DNA of 64,000 nucleotides from Desulfobacter vibrioformis DSM 8776 (GTDB taxonomy: Bacteria > Desulfobacterota > Desulfobacteria > Desulfobacterales > Desulfobacteraceae): NCBI RefSeq assembly GCF_000745975.1, contig NZ_JQKJ01000011.1:62001-126000 (forward strand). The letters are read 5' to 3'. Made by a program: the position numbers and the translations under genes. How positions within the stretch are numbered: position 1 is the stretch's first letter; every line of letters begins with the position of its first letter. Positions 1 to 9,544 of this stretch are shown piece after piece. The notes beneath the pieces are model-generated. The model was not told the DNA's origin, made no database searches, and saw only the letters and a program-made list of their open reading frames with translations.

Positions 1-611
1 ATACGGCATCTGCCATTTTTAAGCATGGCGCGGGCCACCTCTGCTTCTTCAAGGTTGGTGTCCATAAATGCATGTTTCATGTCAATGGCAGCCACCCCCA
101 CAATGGTCATATCCACAAAAGTTCGGGAAATGAGTTCAATGGTGATCTCTCCTAAGCATTCCCGCTGCAACGGCATGTAGCGGCCCCCAAGAATATATGT
201 TTTATGGGTGGGGTTGTCGGCCGAGGCAATATCCGCCAAAAGCGGGGAGTTGGTGTAGATGGTAATGTCATCCACGGTGGGAAGCTTGCCTGCCAGGGCC
301 AGGGTGGTGGAACCGCAATCAATGAATAAGCGCATTCCAGGGGTGATAAATTTAATTGCCTGCTGGGCAATATATTCTTTTTCCTGTACCTGGGATTCAA
401 ACCGCTCCGGGAAGCTTGGCTCTGTTTTATGCCGCAGGCTTACAGCACCGCCATGCACCCTGCGCAGTACATTGTCCTGTTCCAATTCCACAAGATCCCG
501 CCGGATGGTCTCTTGGGTAACTTCAAGGGCGGATGAAAGATCAGGCACCGAGACCCGCCCTTTTTTTTGAATTTCCTGTTTAATGTGGGTAAGACGATCA
601 GTTTTTTTCAT
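1..611 (-). CDS. DeoR/GlpR-family transcriptional regulator (partial, C-terminus outside window)
   Basis: A sugar- or polyol-responsive repressor of the DeoR family. The ATG is at 611 and the frame stays open to the window edge, so the C-terminal part is missing. The N-terminal winged helix carries the family signature: residues 5-40 hold a leucine-rich first helix, then an Ala-Leu-x-Val-Thr-x-Glu-Thr-Ile-Arg-Arg-Asp-Leu recognition helix and a Val-His-Gly-Gly-Ala wing. The effector (DeoRC) domain follows, with Asp-Cys-Gly-Ser-Thr-Thr and Tyr-Thr-Asn-Ser-Pro segments typical of phosphosugar binding. It is the third gene of a minus-strand operon after the GlpA-like dehydrogenase and the oxidoreductase, so it probably represses its own operon and the divergent permease/kinase genes. 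The inducer is likely a phosphorylated product of the nearby kinase (inference). Confidence 0.9.
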   Translation of the reverse strand, partial: MKKTDRLTHIKQEIQKKGRVSVPDLSSALEVTQETIRRDLVELEQDNVLRRVHGGAVSLRHKTEPSFPERFESQVQEKEYIAQQAIKFITPGMRLFIDCGSTTLALAGKLPTVDDITIYTNSPLLADIASADNPTHKTYILGGRYMPLQRECLGEITIELISRTFVDMTIVGVAAIDMKHAFMDTNLEEAEVARAMLKNGRCR

Positions 612-709
612 GCATGGGATCCATAGGATAAAATATTTGCTTTTCTGAACAAAAAAATGTAACGCATTTATCTGCAAAAATAAACTGAATATTGAAAGGT
701 AATCCGGAA

Positions 710-1948
710 TTATGGCGTGGTGACGTGCCTTGGTGCGTAAAATATTTCCATACAGGTGTCTGTTTTGCCCGGTGCCAGGTTTACCCCTTTAAAGGCAATT
801 CTGTACCGGGGCAGAAAAGAGCCTTTCTTCTCCTGTACTATCTTGTTGTTTACCGCCAATGAAATGGTTCCGCACAAGCGTTTTTGTGCATGCAGGTTAA
901 TATCTGCCTTTATTGAACCGGCATTGGCAGGTATTCTTACGCACTGAATATCACTGGTAAATTCTTTGGGGCAGATTACAGGTATCAACTGTGAAGCCGC
1001 AACCGGTGTGCGCAGTTCCACGGCAAGCTTTTTGCCAAGCTTGCACCCCTCCACAAAAGAGTAGTCACCGGGATCCCCCGGGTGCAGGACATTGCCGCAG
1101 GCCATGATAGCAGGCAAATCAGATTGTCCGTACTGGTCCACAACAAGCCGGTTGTTCTGCATGAAGGGTTCTAAATTGCTGGCATAGGCAAGGGTGTTTT
1201 CTGCTGTGAACCTGCCGGAGAAGACCACGCTGTCACAGGGGATAAACCGTTTTGCTTCTCCATGTCGTGTGGTTTGCCGGACGGTGATGCCTTCAACATG
1301 ATCTATCCCTTGAATGGCGGTGATGCGGGTGCTGCAGTGTACTGGAATTCGGCGTGCCAGGGTATACAGGGAAAGGGGACGGTAGGTGGCAATCTCCTGT
1401 TCTTGTTCAAGCATGGCAACCACTTTGCCGCCCTTTCCCAGCAGGGTGGCAAGGGCGGAGAAACTTACTATTTCCGTGCCCACAATAATAGTGCGGCCAA
1501 AAGGAAGGGTTTTGTTTTGGTTGCAAATACGTTGCAGGGCACCGGTGGTCATCACTTCCAGCGGACGAAGGCCTGAGGTGAGCAGACCATGGCGGGTTGA
1601 CTCCCTGCACCCTGTGGCCAGCACCACTTTTCGTGCATTCATGGTGGACAGGCCTTCCGGAGTGCGTACGCTGACCTCTCCTTTGGGAGTTACCTTTAAT
1701 GCGGTGGTATTGGTCTGAATATTGGAGGCAGAGACCTTTTTTGAAATTTTTTTGATAAAGGCTTTTGCCGTCATCGGGTATTTATATACATTGATTCCAA
1801 AGCTGCGATGGCCGCAGGTGAGCGGAATACCACCCCAGTAATTTTCACGTTCCAGTATACGGTATGACACGCCTGCAGCTTCCAGGGAGTGGGCAATACC
1901 AAGCCCGGCAGGGCCGGAACCGATGATGATGACATCGTATTGTTTCAT
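710..1948 (-). CDS. NAD(P)/FAD-dependent oxidoreductase, partner of GlpA-like dehydrogenase
   Basis: A 412-residue flavoprotein of the pyridine nucleotide-disulfide oxidoreductase superfamily. The FAD-binding Gly-x-Gly-x-x-Gly motif is at residues 10-16 (IIIGSGPAGLG). A second Rossmann region with an ATG-type motif (VVLATGCRE) is near residue 110, and a GNVLHPGD segment typical of FAD contact is near 285. There is no CxxxxC redox disulfide near the FAD motif, so it is not a thioredoxin reductase. It starts 2 bases after the stop of the GlpA-like gene, with an AAGGAAA ribosome site. In Firmicutes and Thermotogae similar proteins sit beside GlpA and a small Cys-rich DUF1667 protein. No DUF1667 gene is visible here. 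The likely role is passing electrons from the dehydrogenase to NAD(P) or a carrier (inference). Confidence 0.85.
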   Translation of the reverse strand: MKQYDVIIIGSGPAGLGIAHSLEAAGVSYRILERENYWGGIPLTCGHRSFGINVYKYPMTAKAFIKKISKKVSASNIQTNTTALKVTPKGEVSVRTPEGLSTMNARKVVLATGCRESTRHGLLTSGLRPLEVMTTGALQRICNQNKTLPFGRTIIVGTEIVSFSALATLLGKGGKVVAMLEQEQEIATYRPLSLYTLARRIPVHCSTRITAIQGIDHVEGITVRQTTRHGEAKRFIPCDSVVFSGRFTAENTLAYASNLEPFMQNNRLVVDQYGQSDLPAIMACGNVLHPGDPGDYSFVEGCKLGKKLAVELRTPVAASQLIPVICPKEFTSDIQCVRIPANAGSIKADINLHAQKRLCGTISLAVNNKIVQEKKGSFLPRYRIAFKGVNLAPGKTDTCMEIFYAPRHVTTP

Positions 1949-1950
1949 GG

Positions 1951-3369
1951 CTATTTTTTTTCCTTGTCGTTATGAAAACCGTTTGCAATGCGGCCTCTGG
2001 TAATTTGCTGCATGCGCTGCATGCAGTTAAAACCGTTACAGCGCCCCATCATGGCACGTGTTCTCCGGCGGATGCCGCCAATGTCCTGGGGAACAACCAG
2101 TGACGAAAAAACCGCTTCTACTTCACGTTTGGTAACCATTTCACAATGGCAAAATATTTCACCGCTTCCCGGCTGTTGGTAATCCCGGGGTGCATCCTCG
2201 TATAAATTGGGCATGACAGGCCAAATAATATCCTCTTTGGCCACCGGAGTAACATGTGCAAACAGATTGGTTTTAAAATGATCCTCAATGAGGGTATGCA
2301 CGTAATTGGCGATCCCCAGGGAAGCGGTAAGCCCGGTGGACCGAATACCGTTTACGCCGATCCAGTTTTTCCCAGGGGTTGGAAATATCTGGTAGCCTTT
2401 GTGTTCCGTTGCCGTGCGCAGGCCTGCATAGGTGGCTGTTATTTCATACCGGTCCAGGGCAGGGACCAGTTTTTTGCCCTTTGCAAGCAGGTCATTGAGT
2501 ACTTCATTGTCCACCATGGCCCTGTCTCGGTCGTCTTGCTCCTCAGCCGTAGGCCCGACAATAAGGTTTCCAAAGATGGTCCTGCACACCAGCACCCCTT
2601 TGGTAATGCTGCTGGGAACAGGCAATATGATTGAATTTACAAGTTGATTGGCTTTTTTATCAAGCACCACAAATTGTCCTTTGCGGGGGTGTATGGTAAA
2701 CGGCGGTTTGGCGCAAATACGTTCGACAATGTCGCCATAAAGCCCTGCACTGTTAATGACCAGTTTTGCTTTATAAATGCCCGATGGGGTCTGCAGGGTC
2801 CACAGGCCGTTGGAAAAGAAACCGCCTGTCACCTGGCTGTGAAAGCGGTATTCCGCTCCATGGGCAACCGCCTGGCTAAGGTATGCCAGGGGGCTGCTCC
2901 ATGGATCAATGACAAATTCACCAGGTACATGCACGGCACCCAGTGCCTTATCACTTAAATTGGGCTCATGCAAAAGCAGTTCTTCCCGGGATATCTGCCT
3001 TACATCCAATACCTTATTCTTGTGGGCTTTGGCCACAATACCGGGCAGTTTGTCCAGCTCCTCCCGGGTCCAGGCCACCACATGGGCAGCGGTTTTTATT
3101 AAAGGGAGACCCAGTTTTTCCCTGATGGATAAGAACTCCTTATAGCCGTCCTGCATGCAAGCGTGTTCCAGACTGGCTTCAGGTGCATCAAAACCGGTAT
3201 GAAGAATGGCGCTGTTTGCCTTGCTTGCGCCGGATAAAATATCGCCCCCGCGTTCCAGCAATAATGCCTTGTAGCCTTGCAGCGTAAGCTTGCGCATAAT
3301 GCCGCAGCCGACAACCCCGCCGCCGATAATTATAACGTCAAAAATATTTTTGGGCCCTGAAGGTGTCAT
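1951..3369 (-). CDS. FAD-dependent glycerol-3-phosphate dehydrogenase-like protein with C-terminal BFD [2Fe-2S] domain
   Basis: A 472-residue GlpA-type dehydrogenase that would oxidise a glycerol-3-phosphate-like substrate to a dihydroxyacetone-phosphate-like product. The DAO-family FAD site (IIIGGGVVGCG) is at the N-terminus, followed by a Ser-Lys-Ala-Asn-Ser region and a Gly-Leu-Arg-Thr-Ala-Thr motif near residue 320. The last 70 residues are a BFD-like [2Fe-2S] domain with Cys-x-Cys (407, 409) and Cys-x4-Cys (444, 449). I chose the ATG at 3369 because GAGG lies 6 bases upstream; an in-frame ATG at 3381 has no ribosome site. It is the first gene of the minus-strand operon. E. coli GlpA is longer and works with GlpB and GlpC; here the single oxidoreductase seems to replace GlpBC. 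The exact substrate is not proven (see the kinase). Confidence 0.88.
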   Translation of the reverse strand: MTPSGPKNIFDVIIIGGGVVGCGIMRKLTLQGYKALLLERGGDILSGASKANSAILHTGFDAPEASLEHACMQDGYKEFLSIREKLGLPLIKTAAHVVAWTREELDKLPGIVAKAHKNKVLDVRQISREELLLHEPNLSDKALGAVHVPGEFVIDPWSSPLAYLSQAVAHGAEYRFHSQVTGGFFSNGLWTLQTPSGIYKAKLVINSAGLYGDIVERICAKPPFTIHPRKGQFVVLDKKANQLVNSIILPVPSSITKGVLVCRTIFGNLIVGPTAEEQDDRDRAMVDNEVLNDLLAKGKKLVPALDRYEITATYAGLRTATEHKGYQIFPTPGKNWIGVNGIRSTGLTASLGIANYVHTLIEDHFKTNLFAHVTPVAKEDIIWPVMPNLYEDAPRDYQQPGSGEIFCHCEMVTKREVEAVFSSLVVPQDIGGIRRRTRAMMGRCNGFNCMQRMQQITRGRIANGFHNDKEKK

Positions 3370-3381
3370 AAAAAACCTCAT

Positions 3382-3627
3382 ATATTTTGTTGCTTGATCG
3401 GATATATATGTATCATTGTTGGTAATAAAGCAAGAAATAAAGAAATATAGTTTGTTTTATTGTTGTTTTTATTTGTTTTATGTTGCTTTTTTATATTGGA
3501 TGATGTAGGGCAATTAAATTAAATACAGGCATTAAAAACAAGTGAACCTGCGAGTATTTATTTATTCGTATTTATTTAAAATATGCAGATGTCATTAAAT
3601 TGTCTTTTAACACAGGAGGTTGAGGCT
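3382..3627. promoter_or_regulatory. Divergent promoter region with direct repeats, candidate DeoR-type operator
   Basis: An AT-rich intergenic region between the divergent GlpA-like operon and the permease gene. Two copies of TTTGTTTTAT lie at 3451-3460 and 3472-3481, exactly 21 bases apart, which is two helical turns. DeoR-family proteins often bind direct repeats of this kind, and a DeoR-type regulator is encoded in the operon, so these are candidate operators (inference). Further T-rich near-repeats are at 3557-3577. Confidence 0.4.
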
Positions 3628-5121
3628 ATGGCTGATTCGAAAAGGAATGAAAAGGTGCTTACCCGGGCATTGGGGTTGCCTGAATGTATTACAATTACCA
3701 CCGGTGCGGTGGTCGGAGTGGGTTTATTCACCGTGGGTTCCGCCCAGGTCGGTGTAATGGGCAGTTCGGTGATCATTGCCACCATTATTGCCTTTCTTCT
3801 TGTGCTATGGCCTGCTGCCATTTATGGCGAGCTTGGAGCGGCATTGCCACTTGCCGGTGGAACCTATGCCTATGCAAAACGAGCCATAAACTATCCTACT
3901 GCCATATTCTGCAGCTGGAATTATACCATTGCCCAGATTGGTATCGGCGGCTCCGAGGCCCTGGCATTTGCCAACTATTTCATGTGGTTGCTCAAGGCGC
4001 TTCACATCGACTGCTCCATTGATCCCAGGATTATCGCGACCATACTCATGGCCTTTTTTGTCTATATTAATTACCGGGGCATTGAAATTGCCGGCAAGTG
4101 GCAAAATGCTTTTATGTTTTTCTTCTGGGGTGCATCTCTTGTCTGGTTTGCCATGGTGATCAGAAATATGGATTTTACCAGTTTCTCTCCCGTGCTCTCC
4201 GGGATCCCGGCAAATATTACGGCACTGGCAAAAAGTATTTTGATGATATGGTGGTGTTTTGCCGGATTTGAAACGGTTGTGGGCATGGGTGCGGAAGTTA
4301 AATATCCCCAGATAACCATTCCCCGGGCCCTGTGTCTCTCTCCCTTTATTGTATTCGGGGTAAACGCACTGTTCCAGTGGTTTCTTATCGGGTTAACTCC
4401 GGCGGCAAGCCTGGGAATTTTGGCAACCACAGATGCGCCTTTTGCCGTTGCCATGGAAGCGGCCGGTATCGTTGGGATTCCCCTTGTCATCCTTTGTCTG
4501 GGCATTACTTTCGGGGGCGACTTTTCCACCATGAACCCCTGTGTAACCGGCCCTGCCCGTTACATGTATGTTATGGCCAACGACGGGTCCATGCCCCGCA
4601 TATTCGGCCAGCTTCATCCTAAATATAAAAGTCCGTATGTCTCTGTTATTGTTGTCGGCCTGATTGCCATCGCCCTCATCGCAACAGGGTCCATTGCCGT
4701 TATTGCGGCAATGTGCGCATTTTGCCAGATGACCTGTTATATAATCGGTTATATTTCATATCTGATGCTGCAGAAAAAAGAACCCAATCTGGAGCGCCCA
4801 TACAAAGTCCCTGCCGGCAAAATAGGTGCGATTATCAGTATTGTCGTTTACCTGGGACTGATGATTCTTGCCCTTGATCGCTATGCGCTACCGTTTAACA
4901 TCGGTTTTGATATAATTTGCGTATTATACTATTTTATGTATGTACGAAAAAGACCCATTCCCCAGGAATCTGTTGATATTGAATTGCTTACCATGCAGAC
5001 AGCCAAACCGTCAACCACGGAACAAGACGCATTGGACAAACAGTATAAGCGCTGGAAAATAGGTGCTATCTCGGTATTTGTTATTTCAAATATGCTGTTT
5101 GTTGCCGGGTTTTTCCTTTAA
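3628..5121 (+). CDS. APC-superfamily amino acid/amine permease
   Basis: A 497-residue cytoplasmic-membrane secondary transporter of the amino acid-polyamine-organocation superfamily. About twelve hydrophobic segments are present. The first carries the family Gly-rich unwound helix near residues 25-35 (GAVVGVGLF), and LPLAGGTYAYAKRAI near residue 75 matches the consensus of the second to third helix. The start at 3628 is supported by AGGAGG at 3614-3619; the frame is open 45 bases further upstream but has no ribosome site there. It faces the GlpA-like operon and precedes the FGGY kinase by 146 bases. Glycerol normally enters by GlpF or GlpT, so an APC permease suggests the module may take up an amino-alcohol or other amine (inference). 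Substrate unknown. Confidence 0.85.
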   Translation: MADSKRNEKVLTRALGLPECITITTGAVVGVGLFTVGSAQVGVMGSSVIIATIIAFLLVLWPAAIYGELGAALPLAGGTYAYAKRAINYPTAIFCSWNYTIAQIGIGGSEALAFANYFMWLLKALHIDCSIDPRIIATILMAFFVYINYRGIEIAGKWQNAFMFFFWGASLVWFAMVIRNMDFTSFSPVLSGIPANITALAKSILMIWWCFAGFETVVGMGAEVKYPQITIPRALCLSPFIVFGVNALFQWFLIGLTPAASLGILATTDAPFAVAMEAAGIVGIPLVILCLGITFGGDFSTMNPCVTGPARYMYVMANDGSMPRIFGQLHPKYKSPYVSVIVVGLIAIALIATGSIAVIAAMCAFCQMTCYIIGYISYLMLQKKEPNLERPYKVPAGKIGAIISIVVYLGLMILALDRYALPFNIGFDIICVLYYFMYVRKRPIPQESVDIELLTMQTAKPSTTEQDALDKQYKRWKIGAISVFVISNMLFVAGFFL

Positions 5122-5267
5122 CTTCCTATAACCCCCATGGGCCGCAAGCCCACAACGAACAATGAAACTAAAGACACCAACAATGCGGGCTAAAATGGGC
5201 GCCTCCAGGCGCTTCACCCTCTTGTTTCCTGTATCTTGTCTCTAGTTTCTTATAAAGGTTATATCAA
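5122..5267 (+). other. Permease-kinase spacer with two small hairpins
   Basis: The spacer holds a 5-bp hairpin at 5138-5152 (TGGGC/GCCCA) and a palindrome GCGCCTCCAGGCGC at 5199-5212. Neither is followed by a T-run, so these are not classic terminators. They could tune expression between permease and kinase or be chance. AAGG at 5255-5258 serves the kinase start. Confidence 0.3.
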
Positions 5268-6710
5268 ATGGAACAGTTTATCGGTGTTGACCAAGGAACA
5301 ACAGCTACAAAGGTTTCGTGCGTATACGAAGATGGCCGGGCCCAACTTGTGTATCAGAAAAATCACAGGCAAATCACCCCGGAACCGGGCTGGGTTGAGC
5401 ATGATGGTGACGAAATCTATAATAATATAGCCCAAGCTCTGGACAAGACCGGTCCCGGTTCTGCCCTGGGGATAGATCACCAGGGGGAAAGTATTGTTGC
5501 CTGGGACAAGAAAAGCAAAACGTGTTTTTATAATGTTATTGTCTGGCAGGATTCACGCACAAGTGCATGGATTGAAAATTTGAAAAAGGACGGGCTTGAA
5601 CCTGTGGTGCAGGAAAAAACCGGCCTGCCCCTTGACCCCTATTTTCCTGCAAGCAAAATGCGCTGGATTCTGGACAATATTCCTGAAGCAAAGACGGCTC
5701 TAAAAAAGGGTCGCTTGTGTATGGGGACCATGGACAGCTTTTTTATCCATCGGCTGACAAATGTTTTCAGTACGGATTATAACTCAGCCTCCCGCACCTG
5801 TCTGTTTAATGTCCGCACCCTGGCGTGGGACCGGGAACTTTGCGACATTTTCGGCGTTCCCATGGAAGTACTGCCCCCGGTGGTCTCCAACCTGGGAGAT
5901 TTTGGATGCTTTGGTTCAACCCCGGTCACAGCAAGTATTATTGATCAGTTTGCCGGTATTTACGGCCATGGGTGCCGCAAAGCAGGGGACTTTAAGTTCA
6001 CCTTTGGAACCGGCGGTTTCATGCAGGCCCTGTCAGGTGAGTCCATCGTGGAAGACAAAAAGTATGGTCTACTGCCCTGCCTGTGCTGGAAATTCGGCAA
6101 TGAAGCCCCCATGTTCGGTGTTGACGGGGGAATTTACAATGCCGCTTCCGCCATAAACTGGGCCAGGTCCTTAACGCTTTTTGATGAATATGAAGAGTTG
6201 AACGATTTTTCCTATCCGTCAGCAATTGAGCGTAATTTGGCATTTGTGCCCGCACTTTCCGGTTTGGCCTGTCCCTATTGGGACAGGAGTGCTGCAGGCT
6301 TGTGGGCAGGCATGCATTTGGGCACAACCCGCAAAGACATGATGCAGGCGGTGGTGGAAGGAATTGCCTTGCGCGCTGCCACAATTTTAAATGTGACAGA
6401 TCAAATTGTTCCTTTAAAAGAAGAGATGAAAGTTGACGGAGGGATTACGGAAAATCCCTATTTCCTGCAATTTCTTGCTGACATAACCCGGAAAAACGTC
6501 ATTGTCCCCGATTATGGGCAAATAAGCAGTTATGGTACGGCACTGCTGGCCCGAAAAGGGCTCGGCAAAGAGGACAGTCCCGTGAATACGGCATGTTCCC
6601 AAGTAACATGGAAGGATAAAACACAACGCGATTATTTGAAGTATTTTGAAAAAATGGTACGCTGTTCCCGGGGAACAAGAAAAATAGGCTCCTCGCAGAT
6701 TCGTGTGTAA
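5268..6710 (+). CDS. FGGY-family carbohydrate kinase, glycerol-kinase-like
   Basis: A 480-residue ATP-dependent kinase that resembles glycerol kinase along its whole length. The N-terminal phosphate motif DQGTT is at residues 8-12, and GWVEHD, VIVWQ (Trp93), LDPYF and an FGTGGF adenosine/phosphate motif all match GlpK. By alignment, glycerol-contacting Glu, Trp, Tyr, Asp and Phe of E. coli GlpK are kept. The key Arg83 is not: the GlpK Asn-Gln-Arg-Glu motif reads His-Gln-Gly-Glu here (71-74). The enzyme may therefore phosphorylate glycerol poorly or act on a related polyol or amino-polyol (inference). It is the last gene of the permease-kinase pair and converges on copA. The product would feed the divergent GlpA-like dehydrogenase. 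Confidence 0.87.
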   Translation: MEQFIGVDQGTTATKVSCVYEDGRAQLVYQKNHRQITPEPGWVEHDGDEIYNNIAQALDKTGPGSALGIDHQGESIVAWDKKSKTCFYNVIVWQDSRTSAWIENLKKDGLEPVVQEKTGLPLDPYFPASKMRWILDNIPEAKTALKKGRLCMGTMDSFFIHRLTNVFSTDYNSASRTCLFNVRTLAWDRELCDIFGVPMEVLPPVVSNLGDFGCFGSTPVTASIIDQFAGIYGHGCRKAGDFKFTFGTGGFMQALSGESIVEDKKYGLLPCLCWKFGNEAPMFGVDGGIYNAASAINWARSLTLFDEYEELNDFSYPSAIERNLAFVPALSGLACPYWDRSAAGLWAGMHLGTTRKDMMQAVVEGIALRAATILNVTDQIVPLKEEMKVDGGITENPYFLQFLADITRKNVIVPDYGQISSYGTALLARKGLGKEDSPVNTACSQVTWKDKTQRDYLKYFEKMVRCSRGTRKIGSSQIRV

Positions 6711-6729
6711 TCATTATCAAAAGAACGTT

Positions 6730-9210
6730 TTAAGCATCCAGGTGCCTGCCAAACCGCTTGAGTAAAAGGGAGTTGCCCACAACGGACAGGGAGGAAAACC
6801 ACATGGCGATACTGGCTGCTTCCGGGGTTAATGATATCCTGAATGCCGGGTACAGGATACCTGCGGCCACGGGAATCATCAGAATGTTGTAGAAAAAGGC
6901 CCAGAAAAAATTGCGTTTTATGGTGGACAGGGTTTTTCTCCCTAACCGCACGGCCCGGTCCACATCTTTTAAATCATTTTTTACCAGCACCACCTCACAG
7001 GTCTCCTTGGCCACATCCGTGCCCGAACCAATGGCAATGCCGATATCTGCCTGGGCAAGGGCAGGAGCGTCATTGATGCCGTCGCCCACCATGGCCACTT
7101 TTAATCCCTTGGCCTGCCATTTTTTTACCTGGTTGATTTTGTCCTGGGGCATGACCTCGGCAGCCACTTCCTCAATACCGGCCTGTTGGGCTGCCCAAAG
7201 GGCTGCGGCCTTATTGTCTCCTGACACCAGGGCGGTCCGGATGCCTGCGGCGTGCAGACGTTCAATGGCGTCCGTTGCTTCGGGTTTGATCTGATCTTCC
7301 AGGGCAATCACCCCCTTAACCTGGTGATCCAGGCTGATAAAGACAAGGCTCTTGCCCTGGTTTGACAACGCCTGTCCCTTGGCGCGGATATCATCTGACA
7401 TGTTGTCATCTGCCACCAACGCCAGGTTCCCGGCCTTGAGCAATTGATCACCAAGGCGGCATTCGATGCCCTGGCCCGGGATCTCTTTTGACGCCGATGT
7501 GGGGTCAGGCCCGATGCCCTTTTCCCGGGCAAAACCTGTAACCGCCGGGGCCAGGGGGTGGGTGGAATGGGTTTCCGCACTGGTCGCCCAGGACAGCAAC
7601 TGTTTTTCTGTAACACCGTTGCGTGGAAAGACACCTGTGACAGATGGTTTTCCCGTGGTCAGGGTGCCGGTTTTATCAAACAGAACCATATCCAGGTGTG
7701 AGATATTTTCCAGGGCAGATCCTTTTTTAAACAGGATGCCCCGGTTAAGCCCCAGGCCCGAACCCACCATGACGGCCGTGGGTGTGGCAAGTCCCAGGGC
7801 GCAGGGGCAGGCAATGACAAGAACGGCAATCATACGTTCAAAGGCAAATAAAAACGGGGTGGAACCGGACGGGATAAATCCAGGGACTGCAAGGTACCAG
7901 ATGGCAAAAGTGATCAGGGACACAACCGTCACCACAGGTACAAATATGTTGGAGGCGGTGTCGGCCACCCGCTGGATCGGTGCCTTGTCTGCCTGGGCAT
8001 CCTCCACCATTTTAATAATGCCGGACAGCACCGTGTCGCTGCCCGTGCGGGTGGTGGTCATTGTGATGGGTGCGGACAGGTTGATGGTGGCACCTGTGAC
8101 GGCATCTCCCGCCGATTTTTCAACCGGAAAGGACTCCCCGGTGAGCATGGATTCATCCACCGCGGTTTCGCCCCCAAGAATTTTTCCGTCCACGGGAATT
8201 TTTTCACCGGCCAGTACCCGGACCGTATCGCCGGGGACTACCATGGAAACATCCACAATACTTTCCTTGCCGTTCTTTATCACCCTGGCCGTGTCTGCAT
8301 TCAAAGCCAGAAGGGTTTTAAGTGCCTGGCTGGTTTTGCCCGTGGCCCTTGCCTCAAGCATCTTGCCGATCATGATAAAGGTGATGAGCATGGCAGAACT
8401 GTCAAAAAACAGCATCTGGGAAGCATCTATAAAGATCAGTGAAAAAAGACTGTAGAAATAAGCGGCTGACACCCCCAGGCTGATCAGCACATCCATGTTG
8501 GCCAGCCGGTTTTTCAGGGAATAATAGGCCCCTTCAAAGAAGGTCCGGCCGGAAACCGCCATGACAGCCGTGGCCATGATGCAAAGGATGACATTGGTGA
8601 CCACAGGCCGAAACGGCATCACATGCATGATGACCATCATGGGCACGGTGACGACCAAGGCAAACAGGAATCTGAATTTTTCCCGGGTGCCGGCCTGCGG
8701 GCCCTGACTGGTTTCAAGGGAAGCGCTGTAGCCTGCATTTTTGACCACATCCAGGACCTTTTGATCATCCATCAGATCCGGATCATAGGAGACAAAGCCC
8801 TTTTCAAGGGGCAGGTTGATGGCCGTGTCTGCGATGCCGTCTGTCCTTGCAAAGGCCTTTTCAATGGCCAGGGCACAGTTGGCACAATGCATGCCCTGGA
8901 TGGAAAAGCTGATGTTGCAAAGGGGTTTTGCCTCATCCGGTCCTTGGGGCTTTGTCTCGGGCTGCGTTGCCGGTTCCTCGTTGTCTCCGGCAGCATTTTC
9001 CGGGGTCAGGGCGTAACCCTCCGCCACAATGGCAGCCTTGAGTTCATCTAAGGAGGCTGTACCGTGTTCCAGTGCCAGGGTGACTTTTTCCTGTTCAAAT
9101 GACGCCGACACATCACTGACCCCGTCAAATTTTTCCAGGGCTTTTTTTACGGCATTTTCACAGTGCATGCACATCATGCCGTATACTTTTATTTCATGGG
9201 CGGTGGTCAT
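6730..9210 (-). CDS. copA: Cu(+)-exporting P1B-type ATPase with two N-terminal metal-binding domains
   Basis: An 826-residue copper-transporting ATPase of the inner membrane. Two HMA domains carry Cys-x-x-Cys at 14-17 (CMHC) and 109-112 (CANC). Eight hydrophobic segments follow, with the actuator TGES at 357-360, the membrane CPC at 468-470 (typical of Cu+/Ag+ transporters), the phosphorylated Asp512 in DKTGTLT, the His-Pro motif at 551-552 and GDGINDAP in the hinge. All catalytic motifs are intact. The first HMA motif is Met-rich (YGMMCMHC). It starts 6 bases after the stop of the copZ-like gene and shares its promoter. Its role is cytoplasmic copper detoxification or supply of copper to cuproenzymes. 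Confidence 0.95.
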   Translation of the reverse strand: MTTAHEIKVYGMMCMHCENAVKKALEKFDGVSDVSASFEQEKVTLALEHGTASLDELKAAIVAEGYALTPENAAGDNEEPATQPETKPQGPDEAKPLCNISFSIQGMHCANCALAIEKAFARTDGIADTAINLPLEKGFVSYDPDLMDDQKVLDVVKNAGYSASLETSQGPQAGTREKFRFLFALVVTVPMMVIMHVMPFRPVVTNVILCIMATAVMAVSGRTFFEGAYYSLKNRLANMDVLISLGVSAAYFYSLFSLIFIDASQMLFFDSSAMLITFIMIGKMLEARATGKTSQALKTLLALNADTARVIKNGKESIVDVSMVVPGDTVRVLAGEKIPVDGKILGGETAVDESMLTGESFPVEKSAGDAVTGATINLSAPITMTTTRTGSDTVLSGIIKMVEDAQADKAPIQRVADTASNIFVPVVTVVSLITFAIWYLAVPGFIPSGSTPFLFAFERMIAVLVIACPCALGLATPTAVMVGSGLGLNRGILFKKGSALENISHLDMVLFDKTGTLTTGKPSVTGVFPRNGVTEKQLLSWATSAETHSTHPLAPAVTGFAREKGIGPDPTSASKEIPGQGIECRLGDQLLKAGNLALVADDNMSDDIRAKGQALSNQGKSLVFISLDHQVKGVIALEDQIKPEATDAIERLHAAGIRTALVSGDNKAAALWAAQQAGIEEVAAEVMPQDKINQVKKWQAKGLKVAMVGDGINDAPALAQADIGIAIGSGTDVAKETCEVVLVKNDLKDVDRAVRLGRKTLSTIKRNFFWAFFYNILMIPVAAGILYPAFRISLTPEAASIAMWFSSLSVVGNSLLLKRFGRHLDA

Positions 9211-9216
9211 GGCACC

Positions 9217-9417
9217 TCAGATCTCTTTAACCGTGAACCCAAATTCGCAGATCGTCTTGATCACTGTGTCCATATCCACATCGCTGCCGGCATTAAAGTC
9301 GGCCTTTTTTCCTTCAAGGTCCACGGACACATCCGTTCCGACAGTTTCCAGATATTTTTTAACCCGGTTGACGCAGTGCGTGCAGGACATTCCTTCGACA
9401 CTTAAATGCTTTTCCAT
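9217..9417 (-). CDS. CopZ-like heavy-metal-associated (HMA) chaperone
   Basis: A 66-residue single HMA-domain protein of beta-alpha-beta-beta-alpha-beta type. The metal-binding loop is GMSCTHC near residues 9-15, and the C-terminal strand is hydrophobic. The length matches CopZ copper chaperones (about 66-70 residues), which deliver Cu+ to the N-terminal domains of CopA. The ribosome site GGAAAGGA lies just upstream of the ATG at 9417. It is the promoter-proximal gene of the copZ-copA pair. Confidence 0.9.
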   Translation of the reverse strand: MEKHLSVEGMSCTHCVNRVKKYLETVGTDVSVDLEGKKADFNAGSDVDMDTVIKTICEFGFTVKEI

Positions 9418-9459
9418 ATCATTATCCTTTCCAATGGGTTGAAGTGAGTTTATTAACTT

Positions 9460-9487
9460 AGAATAAAAACGATCAGAACCATGTCAA
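9460..9487 (-). promoter_or_regulatory. Candidate sigma70-type promoter of the copZ-copA operon
   Basis: On the minus strand, TTGACA (9487-9482) is followed after 16 bases by TATTCT (9465-9460), about 43 bases upstream of the chaperone start codon. A second TTGACA lies upstream (9514-9509). No CueR or CsoR gene is in the window, so the copper sensor is unknown. Confidence 0.4.
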
Positions 9488-9544
9488 TATGTGATGGCAA
9501 AAAAAGTTTGTCAAGGCTTTTATTTCCCCTGTGGTGGCGGAAAT

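Noticed and set aside
5199-5212. GCGCCTCCAGGCGC palindrome considered as a terminator of the permease gene
   Set aside because: It has no T-run and a very tight loop, so I list it only as a small hairpin.
7466-8455. Long plus-strand frame of 329 codons
   Set aside because: It is antisense to the CopA gene, whose motifs are intact; its translation has no recognisable domain.
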